A DNA stretch of 64,000 nucleotides from Catonia carolina (taxonomy: Eukaryota; Arthropoda; Insecta; Hemiptera; Achilidae), in NCBI GenBank assembly GCA_035578175.1, contig JAQMRL010000003.1, positions 57,582,672 through 57,646,671 of the forward strand, written 5' to 3'. The notes below the pieces were generated by a model. The model saw nothing but the letters and a program-made list of their open reading frames with translations, did not search any database and was not told the origin of the DNA. A program made the translations under genes and the position numbers. The stretch's first letter is position 1. The number at the start of each line of letters is the position of its first letter. Of this stretch, positions 12,246 to 23,763 are shown in pieces.

Positions 12246-13770
12246 CAATATCAACAATTTTTTAAAGAGTCATGGAAATAGAGAGATTGGTTTAAACAAA
12301 AAATTACTAAGTAAACTTTAAAAATTGTGTGGTGATATTTTTTTTAATTAAAATTCCTAATAATCTCTTACAAAACGTCTACAAAATTATTGTTTAATTA
12401 TTATTATTCTCTTATTCAGGCTACACAATTCAAAAAAATTAAATTTAAAAGAATTTTTGATTGTGTTACTTAATATAATACTTACCTTAATGTACGTAGT
12501 AAATTAAAGAAATAAAACAATCTGTTTAGAATTATGTGGTAAGTTGTATAAAATGTTTTAGCATTATAATTACTGGTTTATTAAACCAGTCAAAAAATTA
12601 ATGACATTTTATATTAGCAGAAGATTTTCAAGAATATTAAAGCAGGATAGCGTGTTATTTAAATTATTAGGTCAATTTACAAATTCTGCGATTTATTATA
12701 ATTAATGTGCATTATGAATCAAAGCAATTTATATTTTTACGGTTTTTGAAGTAATTTGTTTCTCTTTTACGACAAAAATAACTAAAATTTTAGTAATTAT
12801 AAAGTATATCCAGCTTAAGATAAAAGTTAACGATGAGTTTTGGATCTGGTTTAACAACAACTAAACATTATAATATCAAGATTAGGATTAAGACAACCAA
12901 ACTTGTAACGTAACAAAGTTAAACGTTAATGGTCTGTACCTTCACGTCCTTTTCGTGCTCACGTATCACGTCTTTGTAAAGCCCGTTGTACATGTGTTAG
13001 TGTTACATGTTTCTTTCATTTTCTGATGTACGTTTTACGGTTTGCTACACTTTAACTATTTTAATGTTTTTTTTTATTGTATTCTAGCTTGAACCTCAAC
13101 TCCACCTTCTTGCTCAGATAATTAGAGGGTACGCTTCACATATGCGTACTGTAGGTCAATCACACTTCTATTGTGATACAACTCGCCTAACTGTCAACAG
13201 TTAAATACGTTTTACCACGAATTTCCTTTTTCAATTACACATCTAACCTCTTTTTCTGTTATTTCAATTGCTTGTGGTTTATATTTAATGAATAAAAATA
13301 ATGTAATAACTTATGCGTATCCGAAAATTATATATTAATTTATTAAATTTACTCCTTCAAAAGAGTACAGCCCGTGCTTGGAAGAAGCAGACATCAAATA
13401 ATAAAGTTACTCAAAAATATACATTTATAAAATTCATACCTTTGTAAAACAACAGTAAAAAAATATAAATTTAGTATTATCACTTAAATCTTGCATTTAA
13501 ATTTTTTATTTAAATTTAATCTTAACTAAACCTGATTAAAAAATAATAAATGGAGTGTATTATAAATTTTGAGCGTAAAATTAATTTTATACCTTCAGAC
13601 TAACTAAACTAAAATACCGTACTTTCTCGGATACACCGCGCACCTGATTTTCGAAGGTACTTTCAGAAGAAATAACAACGGTAAATAATAAAATGAAAAT
13701 GAAAACGTACCAATTTATTTGTACTAAACATTGAAAAATCTTCATAAATAATTCACCAGCGAAAATAGGA

Positions 13771-14091
13771 ACATTACATGGTCAGCCAATTATATGACTG
13801 AAGCATTTAAGAACAGAAGAGATATAGGTGTAAAAGACACTAGTCAGAGTTCTCTTCTGAGAGTAATGAATTTCATTGTACAGCCACACCCTGTGGTGAA
13901 TGAAGTGAAGGAGTCATTTTGAGGGTGAAAAGTAGATGCTTTTTGATCCTGGCATGCTGATAAGCGTAGACTATTTTACCACTCAGTGAGGAAGGCACAT
14001 GAAAACCACCTAACTCCTCGTTTTACTTAGTAAAGCTTCTAGAAGTTCAATCCAGCCTTTCGATTGATAACCTATACGACAGATTCACGCG
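13771..14091 (+). mobile_element. SINE1 copy 2 (5'-truncated)
   Basis: It starts at ATGGTCAGCCAATTATATGA, so the first about 85 bases are absent. The body is complete to the CAGCCTTTCGATTGATAACC end. It lies directly upstream of one candidate first exon of the glycine-rich gene. Confidence 0.9.
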
Positions 14092-15099
14092 TTTTACGCT
14101 TTTCGAAGACAATAACATTGCAGTGTTTTTTAAATTAATCAAATCCGTGACTTTCAGTTTAACATTTGAGCACTTTACCAACTGTACTATCTACGCGTTG
14201 TAATAGTTTAACCGATATCTGGTATAACTTTATGGTTTACTTTGAAGAAGATAATAATAAATTATTTTCTCTTTAATATATAAACTGTAATTTTTATTTA
14301 AAATAAGTAATATTAGTTCCATTAGTAATTTTCTTTGATAAATTATTCAACATGCTTTTTAACGTGTCGCTTCTAAGAGGTTACAGGTAATTAGCTGTAG
14401 TGTTCTAAACAGTTGTAAATAATCACCAATAATCTTTAAAGCAATTATTAGTTTCTCAATTACGTCTTCGTCAATATCAAGGATATGAATTAATGACTTT
14501 TAATGTACTCATTAAAGCTAAATAGTAAATTTCCCCTTTATAAATTACATTTTTCTTAGATTAATTGAAATTCTTGTATGAAATTATAGCTTACAAAATA
14601 TATTGTCGTATAGGTATTTAGCGTAAACTTTAAGAATTGCAAAAAGATTGTTCCATATTTCAAAATCCTTTTATACATACTCGTACATAAGACTCAGATA
14701 TCTACAGTCCTAATAATATTTTAAAGAGGTAATAGTTGTTAATTAATTTTTTTCGTTTGTACGAGGTAATTTAAAAAACTACCGTGCCTATTTCAAATTC
14801 TTATGCTGTTAGAAGCTTACTAACTACCTGAGTAACATACCCCATTTTAATATTACGTAATTTTTTAATTTCGAAAAGCTTTTGAGATTTTGTGACAAAA
14901 TGAAGTCATTTTATTTTATTTGTTTTGTGTCTTTCGGTAATGTTAGTTCTTTAATCTATCGGTATTAAGCAATTACATGTATTGTGCTATTAGGTATAGT
15001 ACTATCAGACAGACACTTTTTTGGTTTGAGGTTTAAGTCTAGAAATGTTTTGTTATGTGGCCGACTATTACGCAATTTAAGGTTAGTGAAGAGCGATAG
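14092..15099. other. AT-rich span before the mariner remnant
   Basis: No gene is seen. TACGAGGT at 14760-14767 could be the outer bases of a mariner 5' terminal repeat, but the following bases do not match the 3' repeat. Confidence 0.4.
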
Positions 15100-15612
15100 A
15101 TGAAAACGAGCAAAGAAGAAATGCCTGACCTAACCGGAAGTTTAACCCGGGATCAACGGGATCAACGGGGTCAACGTCAAACAGTAAGGAAAAAACACCC
15201 TGAATGTGGAAGGACAAATCATGGGTTCTCCACCAAGACAATGCCAAGACAGCTCATTCCGCATTATCTGTCAAGAGGTTCCTAGCCAAGAACAGCATCT
15301 CAGTTTTAGAACATCCACCTTATTCACCAGATCTTGCACCATACGACTCCTACCTGTTCATTAAGGTGAAATATGCATTAAAAGGGACAATATTTGAATC
15401 TGTAGAAGCTGTAAAAGAGAAAGCAGCACGTGTTCTGAAGGAGCTAACCGAAGATGACTTCCAACACTGTTTCTATCAATGGAAAATTCGCATGGAGCGT
15501 TGCAGGGATAGAGAAGGAGTGTACATTGAAGGTGACAATAATTGATTTTGTATAAAATTGAAATAACATTTTTTACAACGTCAGTCTTGTTATTTAATAG
15601 CCACACCTCGTA
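15100..15612 (+). pseudogene. mariner-family transposase C-terminal half with 3' terminal repeat
   Basis: The frame from 15204 (113 codons) carries SWVLHQDNA (second catalytic Asp), EHPPYSPDLAPYD (third catalytic Asp), ALKGTIFESVEAVKEKAARV, FQHCFYQWKIRMERC and EGDN at its end, all diagnostic of mariner transposases. The upstream part (VRKKHPE) is one base out of frame near 15203, and the N-terminal DNA-binding region and first Asp are not found. The element ends at 15612 in CCTCGTA, preceded by GTTATTTAATAGCC, matching the usual 3' terminal repeat. The spacing between the last two Asp residues is 35 rather than 34, owing to one extra codon in the NAKTAHS stretch. A TACGAGGT at 14760-14767 might be the other end, but supports only 8 bp. 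Confidence 0.85.
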
Positions 15613-15667
15613 GGTCACTATGCCCGCCTTCATCTGCAGTCTCTAGTTCGTTAAGGTATAAGAGTAA

Positions 15668-15992
15668 TTACGTGTACAAAAATATAAAATTAAATTTTTT
15701 TTCTAACATCTGAGATTATTTTACAATCAGTTTAAAAACCAAAAACTATAAGTAAATAACATGAAAGTGTTCACATGACGAAGACAATACCCAATGGTAT
15801 TGCTTCGAAAAGAAAAACAAAATTATTTATAATTTTTGAAAGCATTAACAAGATAAAACATGAATAAAAGTAATGAAAAGGTAACAAAATTAACAGCAGT
15901 GGTAGTAGAATGCGTAGACGAAGAAGATGATGTTAATGTTGATATGTAATACAATTATTTACAATGTAGGTTAGTCGGTAAATCTAAATGGA
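15668..15992 (-). repeat. Dispersed repeat R4, copy a
   Basis: Inverted relative to 25183-25485. Shared strings include CATGACGAAGACAATACCCA, AGAATGCGTAGA.GAAGA and TACAATGTAGGTTAGTCGG. The ending TAAACTCAGATGYTARAAAA suggests a retroposon 3' end. The family is unknown to me. Confidence 0.7.
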
Positions 15993-16939
15993 AGGTCAAG
16001 CAATTTTATTCGTTTTAGTCGTGTTACGTCTTCGCTATTATCAAGTAAATTAAGCCCCAAAGAATTTGGGTGATCTGCTCATTTTTCTTGATAAAATTAA
16101 TGTTAAAATAAAATTAAATACATTTTTTAAGTGGAAGCCATTAACGCGGTTTATTTTTAACTGATACGCAATGTAAATATTTTTGTTGGTTGTATTTTTA
16201 CAGTTGCAAAATAAAATAAAGTAAAAAAATGAGCCATTTATTGACCAAAAAAATAATGCTACATCCAATTTCTGCATGTAAACTTCCAATAAATCAAAGA
16301 GGTCGGACTATTTTTTTTTTAAGAAATAAATTTAACCTACGTTTTCTCATAACACATATTCAGGGTATTTCAGGTCGTATTTTCCCCTTCCACTGATAAT
16401 TCGTACTGATGTCAACAAAATTTTTGTTTCCGGCAGTCATTGGTTTTATTTGCGCAGTCTTGATTTGACTTTCAACAAAGCTACAAGGTTGTGTGAGAAT
16501 TTTTTAAACTTATTAAACCATAATTCATCAATCTCTTTAGAAGCCTTAGAGTGCAGCGATTGTGGAGTTACTAGTATATTTACAAAATGCGAAAGTCCTC
16601 GCTGACACATTCTTTACTAATTTTCTAATATCGGCTTAAGAGCCGAAATTTAGCAGACTTGTTCCTTAGAGGTTCAACAGGAAAAACTAAAGCAATTAAA
16701 TTTTGACCATTTTCCTTAAATTTTACTAGGATAAACTGAAAAATACTTAACCTAAAGAAATACGTACTTTATTATTATTTTGCACACGTCAGAGCAATCT
16801 CGGACTCACGGTTTCGAATGTTGTATGGCGTCTTAGGCCACAAGTCCTCGCTACCTCTACACTTAAAAGTCATCCTCTGTAAATCACTAGTACGGCCAAT
16901 TTCGCTATATATGGTGGACGAATTTTTAGAGCTTGTCAC

Positions 16940-17225
16940 AATACAACACTGAATATTCATCAAAGACACCAGTCAAAAGCACTTAGAGCAATAACAAACG
17001 CACCTTTTTACGTAACCAACCCCTTTACAAAGACCTGAAAATACCAACGGTTTCAGACATTGTCAACGCAACATACAACTCATTACACACAGAGACAATG
17101 GATCACATACATCCAAAATGTTCAATCTCTTTCAACTAATGATCTCCCTGTTAACAGACGACTGAAACGAAGGTGGAATAGGGATCTTCTCCGACCACCA
17201 TAAAAAAACATTTCAATTTAACTTG
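16940..17225 (+). pseudogene. Jockey-type LINE RT C-terminus, decayed
   Basis: The plus strand reads HQRHQSKALRAITNAPFYVTN in one frame (from about 16954), matching the conserved 'QSK.LR.ITNAP.YV.N' segment after the RT domain of jockey elements. It then shifts frame to PLYKDLKIPTVSDIV and on to a KCSIS segment with stops, finishing near RLKRRW at about 17160. The 3' UTR begins GACCACCATAAAAAA, a string shared with the fragment at 51610. Frameshifts and stops make it non-functional. Confidence 0.8.
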
Positions 17226-17754
17226 TCATGCCTGTGTCATTTCATATAAAAAAAATCATCCATCATACTTAGTTTATAAATCATTATCATTGAAAAATAT
17301 TGGCACCATATCCTTGCAAAATGTCACGGCGAAATCAGTCACTGGTTCGATTTTCACTCACGTCACATTCCCGCCATTCCTCATTCATTCCATCTCATTT
17401 ACTAGTTGTACTTTAAAAACAATGTACAGTTGTAAATAAAAATATAGTTGAAGCCAAAAAATATATATATATTATTTTAATATCTTCCTGGTGGCTTTAG
17501 TTATAAAAATTAGGATGCGTAATTTCTAATATTAATACCTTGGAAAAATGAAGTATTTTAGTTTCGACCACTTGTACCAGAGGGCAAAAAGGGTGTTAAC
17601 TACCTTTTAAAAATAAATACATTATTACTATACTTTCCGAAAGATACATTGTTCTTAACTACAGCATGTAAATTCTAAATAGTAATTTTTATTCGCCCAC
17701 TGATATTGCGGAGTGTGAATGCAAATTTTTCTAATATTATGTAAAACTTATAAC

Positions 17755-17840
17755 CTAATCATCTCGATGGCTCACTTCTTAGAATATTTATCAGCTAAAA
17801 CGAAAGATCCGAGTTCGATTTTCGACTAAATTTTAGATAT
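17755..17840 (+). mobile_element. Possible tRNA-derived SINE head, decayed
   Basis: CATCTCGATGGCTCACTTC and GATCCGAGTTCGATTTTCGA resemble the head of SINE-type sequences. The tail is unrecognisable. Confidence 0.35.
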
Positions 17841-17884
17841 AACTTAAATCAATTAAAATATTCTAAATTTTTGAATATTTTCTT

Positions 17885-19140
17885 GTAAAACACTCACACG
17901 AAGTTTTCTTGCCAATGTAAATAATTCACCACATAACCTATGTTTAATTTTATTAGTAAATAATGTAAAATGAAAAACAACCTAATTTTCACAATGAGTG
18001 AATGACGCTAATGAAAATCAACCAGTACAGGACTTTAAAGTACGAAAAATCCCTTAACTCACTGTAAACTAGAGTCTGTAGAAAATATACTTGAAATAAA
18101 AGTAGTAGGTTTTTTAATGTTCTATAACTTTAGTTAGATATACTTACGTCGTAAAATGCATACTGAAGCTCCAATCTTTAAAATTCCATTTCGTTACCGA
18201 TTTTAATGAGCAAATTACAGAGAATTACTAATTGACGCTAAACTAAGCGTTGAAGAAAAAATATTTTAAATAAAACTTATAGGTTGTTTTATATTTTTCA
18301 CAACTTTAATATTATTTATACGCGTTTACTCTCAAATACACAATATTAAGGCCGCAATTTTTAAAAAGTAATATTTTTTACTACTAGAGCACAGCCCCTC
18401 ACGAATTTCAGCAGGTATACAGCTTACCCTATCTTGTAGAGCATAAAAAATGTAGTAAATGAGGTGATATAAAGAAAATAGTAGAAGCTGTTTTTGATAA
18501 AATGTGGTGTGACTCACACAACTTTCTCTTGCCAATGCAAATAATTAACAATATAACCTAACATCAATAAAACATTGAGAATTAAACAAAAAACATAACC
18601 TTATTTTAATCAAGAGTGAATAATGCAAATTGAAAATTAACTCCAGTTTGGCTTAAAAATACGGAAAATCACTCTTTCATGCTAAACTAGGCTCTGTAGA
18701 TAAAAATGCTTAAATAAAAGTGGTAGATCTTTTAATTTCCTACAAATTTTATTATATGCATTTTTGTCGTAAAATGGATACTACGGCCGGAATCTTAAAA
18801 AATCGATTTTTTTACAGGTTTCATTAAAAATAACAGAAAATCACTAATAGTTATTTATCTTAATAGTTATTGTTAAATCTTAGTTAAACTAAGATTTATA
18901 CAAAAAAATATTTGAAATAAAGGTTGTAGGGTTTTAAATTCTCAACAACTTTTAGGTATTATATACATTTTTGCGTTAAAACGCATATTAAAGCAGAAAT
19001 CTTAAAAAAAAACAATTTTTTTACGAGGAAACAGGCTTTCCAAGAATTTTAGCTGACATGGCGCCTACGCTATCTTGTAGAGCATAAAAAATTTAGTAAA
19101 GGAGGCAATTTTTAAAAAAATCGAAGGAGCCGTTTTTAAG
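17885..19140. repeat. Two diverged tandem copies of a ~620-bp unit
   Basis: Shared landmarks recur at offsets of 620-640 bp: CTCACAC...CTTGCCAATG at about 17893 and 18513, and CTATCTTGTAGAGCATAAAA at about 18430 and 19070. Within each unit a roughly 200-bp subrepeat recurs twice (AATAAAAGT.GTAG...TTTTAAT and CATACT..AGC..AATCTT motifs). It contains a 12-bp-arm palindrome (18874-18898). No coding is seen. Confidence 0.7.
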
Positions 19141-19304
19141 AAAATCGCAAAAAGTGAAAAATGACACGAATAAACTACTACTTCTTTTTGACCGATTTTG
19201 ATGAAAATGTTTGTGTCGGGTCCGGTAGTAGTATCTAAAGTTTCAAGTTCATACAATGTTCCGTTCTTGAAATATTCTGTTCACACACACACACACACAC
19301 GCGT

Positions 19305-19344
<40 letters not shown>

Positions 19345-19560
19345 TAATCGCTAAAAACATGTTTTTGGGTTCAGGAGGTCTGAAAACGTGTATATCCGGT
19401 GAAAACTTAATTTAAAAAAATCGACATGAAAACTACTTTCCTTCCTATATATAGGCAAGAAAAAGTAAAAATCGCAAAAAAGTGAAACATCACACAAATA
19501 AACTACTACTTCCGGTTGACTGACGTCGATGAAAATCTTTATTGTTGTTTATTCTTAAAG
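19141..19560 (+). repeat. Short repeat pair flanking a (CA)n microsatellite
   Basis: AAAATCGCAAAAAGTGAAA followed by AATAAACTACTACTTC and GATGAAAAT occurs at about 19140 and again at about 19468. Between them lies a CA tract (19282-19340) interrupted by GCGTGCG. The block continues the repeats of 17885-19140. Confidence 0.7.
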
Positions 19561-20112
19561 GTTCTTAAGAAGTGTGATCTGTAGTCATTAAATGAACAAT
19601 CATTCTGTACAATACAAATGAAATATTAATATAAAATACATAATATTTACTCACCCACAACATAAACATGTTGGCAATGTCACTGTATGTCACACATTGA
19701 TCTAACCGTTATAAAACTTACTTATATATAAGTACACAATAAATTTTAATTGATTATTTATTTCGCCATAGAATCATTAACAAAATTATTGCAGTGAGTG
19801 AAAGTACTAATGATCAACATTATTAAGGGTTGTATTTTTGGAAAGTATTACTTTCCCTTTTGTACCGTAGTAAATGCCTTAAATTTTTACCCAAGTGTGC
19901 TTGTAAATTATTGAATAATTTCTTTCTTTATTCATGTGCATGTCTTCTTTCCACCATAAACCTACTAATTTAGGAACGTTATAATGATAATAATATTAAA
20001 ACTGACACTAATCTTGTAGATAATAGACACCACTTAAACAAATCTTTAATAAATTAAATTTATAAGTCTGGAGTATAGCGTAGCCTATCTCCAGAATGTA
20101 TGTACCTGATAT

Positions 20113-20979
20113 ACCGGGTGAGGCAGAAAAGGTGTCCCAAATTTATTGCAGGAAAACGGAGGGACATTCAATGATATGGAAAAGATATTTTCCCACAAAA
20201 TGGCCATTGGCTACTTAATAAAAATATTTTCGTCCACTTCGAATGTACAGAGTGTGCCGAAACTGCAGCTGTGTTCGAATATCGTAATTTTCAAATGTAA
20301 ACATATATGTTTACTGGAATATATAGGTTTACAGTTTGAAAGATCTATAAATTTAAATTTTATCTGGTAAAAGAAAATTCGAAATATCTTCATCCATTTC
20401 AAAATGGCGCCCAAAACTAATAAAAAACCTTTTCACATTTTGGCTTTTACGGAAGCACATTGTACACTTAATTGTTAATTTTTAATTTTACTTTATTCAG
20501 AATTGAATAAGCTTTTAAACGATGTGCCACATGACTGTATTTGGGAAAATTTGGTTGTGTCGCAAAACTGGTTTTTGAAAATAAAAATGGCGGTAACTCA
20601 AAAATTACCACGGAAGGTAGGTCATGTGGCGTATAGGTATGTTTAAAAGGAATAAATTTTGTATTTAACATTTGTTTCTAGCTATCACCGTTATCTAAAA
20701 TAATGAAAAATGTAACTTTTTGGCTTATTTTTCCAAATAAAATTTAAACCTATAGATCTTTCAAAATGTGCCCGAGAACATATATGTTTACGATTGAAAA
20801 TTACGAGATTCGAACACGGTACTTCTTCAGTTTTAGCACATCCTGTACATTGGAAGTGGACGAAAATATTTTTATTAAATAGCCAATAGTCATTTTATAG
20901 GATAATATTTTTCCGTTTCATTCTATGTCAATCCGTTTTCCTGCAATCAATTTGGGACACGTTTTCTGCCTCACCCGGT
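20113..20979. mobile_element. Foldback (long-TIR) DNA element
   Basis: Terminal strings ACCGGGTGAGGCAGAAAA (20113) and its inverted copy ending 20979 begin arms of about 255 bp (20113-20370 and 20728-20979). The first 26 bases match at 25. Inner arm landmarks such as ACATATATGTTTAC and AAAGATCTATA occur on both sides. The 360-bp centre shows no coding potential. The target duplication is unclear. Confidence 0.85.
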
Positions 20980-21543
20980 TTATACTATATTAAATGTACA
21001 TAATTATCTGATATCTAGAATACAGGATAAATGATGTCAGTTCTTTCTTGGAATTGAAAAGGTACATGAAAATCAGTATGGTTCCTTAACACAAGTTTTG
21101 TCATTAATTTAAACAAAGAAATTAATCGTTGATTTAAAAATAGCTATTGTTTGCTTTTTCTGAGATTAAAAAAGTAAAGAATTATTTTGATGTTTTAATT
21201 AGACTTTGGAACAGGTAATTTACGTAAACCCCTTTTATAAAATGCTACTCGTATTTTGCGATACCGATGAATACAATATGTAAACAGTATAAATGAAATT
21301 TATCTTTACCTTACCTTTGCTTGCCTTTTACGTTTAAAAACCTTACGCTGGTATCGGTGGTACCATCTTTCTTCAGACCAATATTAACTAAAATAAAAAT
21401 TTAGAATGGTGTTTCCATTCAGTCATATCAATAAAACTGTCCTAATTTTCAATTCTGTATTTGTTCGTATTTATTACAAAAGACGGCAGCAGTTTCTTAA
21501 ATTAAATTATCATCTTTAAATTTCAACTCATTAATTATTTTAT

Positions 21544-21937
21544 CTGCCCATAACAGGCAGGTGGAGTGTCGTATTATTTACAATCAATCTGTTCGTTGTA
21601 GGGCTAAAATAAATAGTTCTGTTTCCTATCACATGGTCAGCCAATTAAATGACTGAATCATTTAAGAACAGAAGAGGTAGAGGTGTAAAAGACACTAATC
21701 AGAGTTATCTCCCCTGAAAGTAATGAATTTCATTTTACAGCAAGACTCTGTGGTGAATGAAGTGAAAGTGTCATTTGCAGAGTGGAAAATATGTGCTTTT
21801 CAGAGGGCGCGGCATGCTGATAAGCGTATTTTTCCACTCAATGAGGAAGGCAATGGTAAACCACCTCACTCCTCGTTTTGCTTTGTAAAACTTCTACAGG
21901 TTCAAACCAGCCTTTCAGCTAATGACCTAAACAACAA
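21544..21937 (+). mobile_element. SINE1 copy 3, full length with target-site duplication
   Basis: A perfect 11-bp duplication, AATTATTTTAT (21533-21543 and 21938-21948), defines the ends: CTGCCCATAACAGGCAGG at the 5' side and GACCTAAACAACAA at the 3' side, 394 bp. It interrupts the left arm of the Penelope-like element, so it inserted later. Confidence 0.93.
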
Positions 21938-22124
21938 AATTATTTTATGTCCTTCTAAATTCATGTGAATATATATTTGAAATAGCCTATTTTTTTTATT
22001 GTATTTTATATTTATTGTCATACGTACATTTTTCAAATTTACGAGTGAATGAATCCTCTTCTATTTTTCCAAAATTGAAAAAGGCAAAATTTTATTAAAG
22101 GGATAAATAATAAACTGTGGAAAT

Positions 22125-22456
22125 AAAGATTCCGATATGTTCTATATTGGAATGAGAAATCATAATTTTTATACCAGATTTACAGAACATAAGAGAGCAT
22201 TCAAATACAATAAAATGAAATCTAATTACATAAAATATGTGAAAGAATCAGTACACAATTTTGGAAAAATAGAAGAGAATTTATATACGTATGAGAATGT
22301 ATATTGAAAATATGTATATATGACATACAAGAAATGAAATATTTCAAATATAATATTCACATAAATTTAGAAAAAGACAAAATAATTAACGATCAGTTAA
22401 AATTTAACGGTGATAATTTAATTAAAGAAGCTGCTGCTATCTATTGTAATAAATAA
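22125..22456 (+). pseudogene. GIY-YIG endonuclease domain of a Penelope-like element
   Basis: One frame from about 22125 reads NKDSDMFYIGMRNHNFYTRF then TEHKRAFKYNKMKSNYIKY, which contains the YIG motif, the conserved Arg (TRF) and EH pair of GIY-YIG nucleases at the spacing seen in Penelope-like elements. A stop at about 22305 interrupts it. After a frameshift, QEMKYFKYN and later LKFNGDNLIKEA follow, ending at TAA 22454-22456. In intact elements this domain nicks the target DNA for integration; this copy is inactive. Confidence 0.7.
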
Positions 22457-22975
22457 AAACAAATACCGGATTGAAAATTAAGAGCTTTATTCGATATGAC
22501 TGAATGGAAACACCATTCTAAATTTTTTTTCTTAATTTTAGTTAATATTGCTACGAAGAAAGTTGTACCACCGTAACACGCGTACGTTTTTTAAACTAAA
22601 AAGGCACCGAAGGTAACGTAAAAATAAATTTCATTTATGCTGTAATTTATATACAATGGTTGGCAGGATGGATTTCAAAAATTTGTTTGACAATCTGTAT
22701 TGTACAATGTGCTGATTTGTAATAACTATGTAGATCACTAAAAAAAGTGTATAATGTTTATGAAAATAAACATGTTTGTGTGTTACAATAAAAGTGTAAA
22801 AATGTTTTATATGATTTCTTCTTACAATTTTACTGCTTTTAAATTTGGGCAGCTAGGCAGAAATTTCCTTTTCATAAAACATGTGTGCCCTTATCGTACA
22901 CGTAAAATGTTCCATCTCGCAGGACGGAACAACTAGTTTTAATAGTCTTCTTCTTCTTCTTCTTCACTTTAAGGA

Positions 22976-23140
22976 TTAGGTTTCCTGAACCTTTTCCGGT
23001 ACCCATCTCTTCCTTGCTTCCCACGTCTCTCCTACCTCTATGGGTTTATAATTGAGTGCAGCTTCTCGCATTATTTCTACTGTCATTTTTCCCAAGTGAC
23101 TCCCCCGCCGTCTTTTGTTGTTGGTCATCAACCTTTCGGC
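22976..23140 (-). pseudogene. Non-LTR RT extreme C-terminus, with GAA-rich end
   Basis: The minus frame reads KRRRGSHLGKMTVEIMREAA, then a W-containing WEARKRW segment and GAAGAAGAAG. This resembles the 'RRGRP..KM.DEI...A...W...A..R..W' tail of insect LINEs. A 30-base 3' fragment of SINE1 (23119-23151) lies at its upstream side. Confidence 0.45.
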
Positions 23141-23151
23141 TGATGACCTAA
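23119..23151 (+). mobile_element. SINE1 3' fragment
   Basis: About 30 bases, CAACCTTTCGGCTGATGACC plus TAAACA, match only the 3' hairpin end of SINE1. It adjoins the LINE C-terminus at 22976-23140. Confidence 0.6.
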
Positions 23152-23763
23152 ACATATACTTATTAAATAGACCTTTTAAATACAATAAGAAAGGCATTAA
23201 ATATTATTAAAACCGTAGTCTAAACCACATGTTTTTAGAATTGAAGTTGTGGAGAAAATTGATTTTGTTGTAGTTACATAAGCACACAAATAAGAGTATT
23301 GCTACTGCAATACAGCATAACTTATACTTAAATCAATAATATGAAAAAACAAAGATATTCGTAGTAGCTACGACTACATTGTAATGCCACAACCGCCGAG
23401 GATACACATGTGTGTCGAAATTACACCGAGATGAAACATACGTCAGTACCAACTTAATTTGTATTAAGCTAATATTTATAAAAATAAATCTTGCAAATAG
23501 ATAAGATAAATTAAATTGTACATATATGATATATAATGAACAGCCAAAACAAAACTAATTAAATATAACACTCACCTCAGAGTATTACATTCATTCGAGA
23601 TCTTTTGTCTCTCTCGGAGACATCCTCAGGAACAGCTATACACTACACATAAAACACATATATAACATTTAAAACAAATATGGTCGAAGACCAAGTTAAT
23701 TATGTAACTATTGCACCAACCATGCCGCTTGCGGTTATTCCGAATAACCCCTTTTTGTTTGTG

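Larger units (their letters stand above)
11093..13770 (-). other. Upstream intron / 5' region of the glycine-rich gene
   Basis: This AT-rich span is upstream of the terminal exon. The missing first exon must supply an ATG and a phase-0 donor. Several short candidates would complete a signal peptide: MTLYF (11205-11191, donor GTAAAT, intron about 97 bp), MNFIN (13437-13423, donor GTATAT) and MKIFQCL (13745-13725, weak donor GTACAA). None can be preferred without transcripts. A SINE-C copy (11405-11520) and an LTR-like relic (12120-12245) sit inside. A short palindrome (ACTGGTTTA / TAAACCAGT) lies near 12571. Confidence 0.35.
21270..22660 (+). mobile_element. Penelope-like retroelement remnant with inverted terminal copies
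   Basis: The right arm (about 22345-22660) and left arm (about 21270-21543, resuming 21938-21990 after a SINE insertion) are inverted copies of one sequence. Shared strings include TTTAGAATGGTGTTTCC, CATTCAGTCATATC and CAGTATAAATGAAATTTAT. The right arm contains the end of the GIY-YIG coding region. Penelope-like elements are known for terminal repeats that can be inverted, which fits. The polymerase region is missing. SINE1 copy 3 is nested in the left arm. Confidence 0.7.

Noticed and set aside
14760..14767. TACGAGGT as a mariner 5' terminal repeat
   Set aside because: Only 8 bp match the 3' end; the following bases differ, so the 5' boundary was not called.
19282..19340. Regular short repeats considered as a CRISPR-like array
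   Set aside because: Simple (CA)n microsatellite in a eukaryotic genome; no spacers.
21723..21968. 81-codon plus-strand frame
   Set aside because: Lies within SINE1 copy 3; no coding capacity is conserved between copies.
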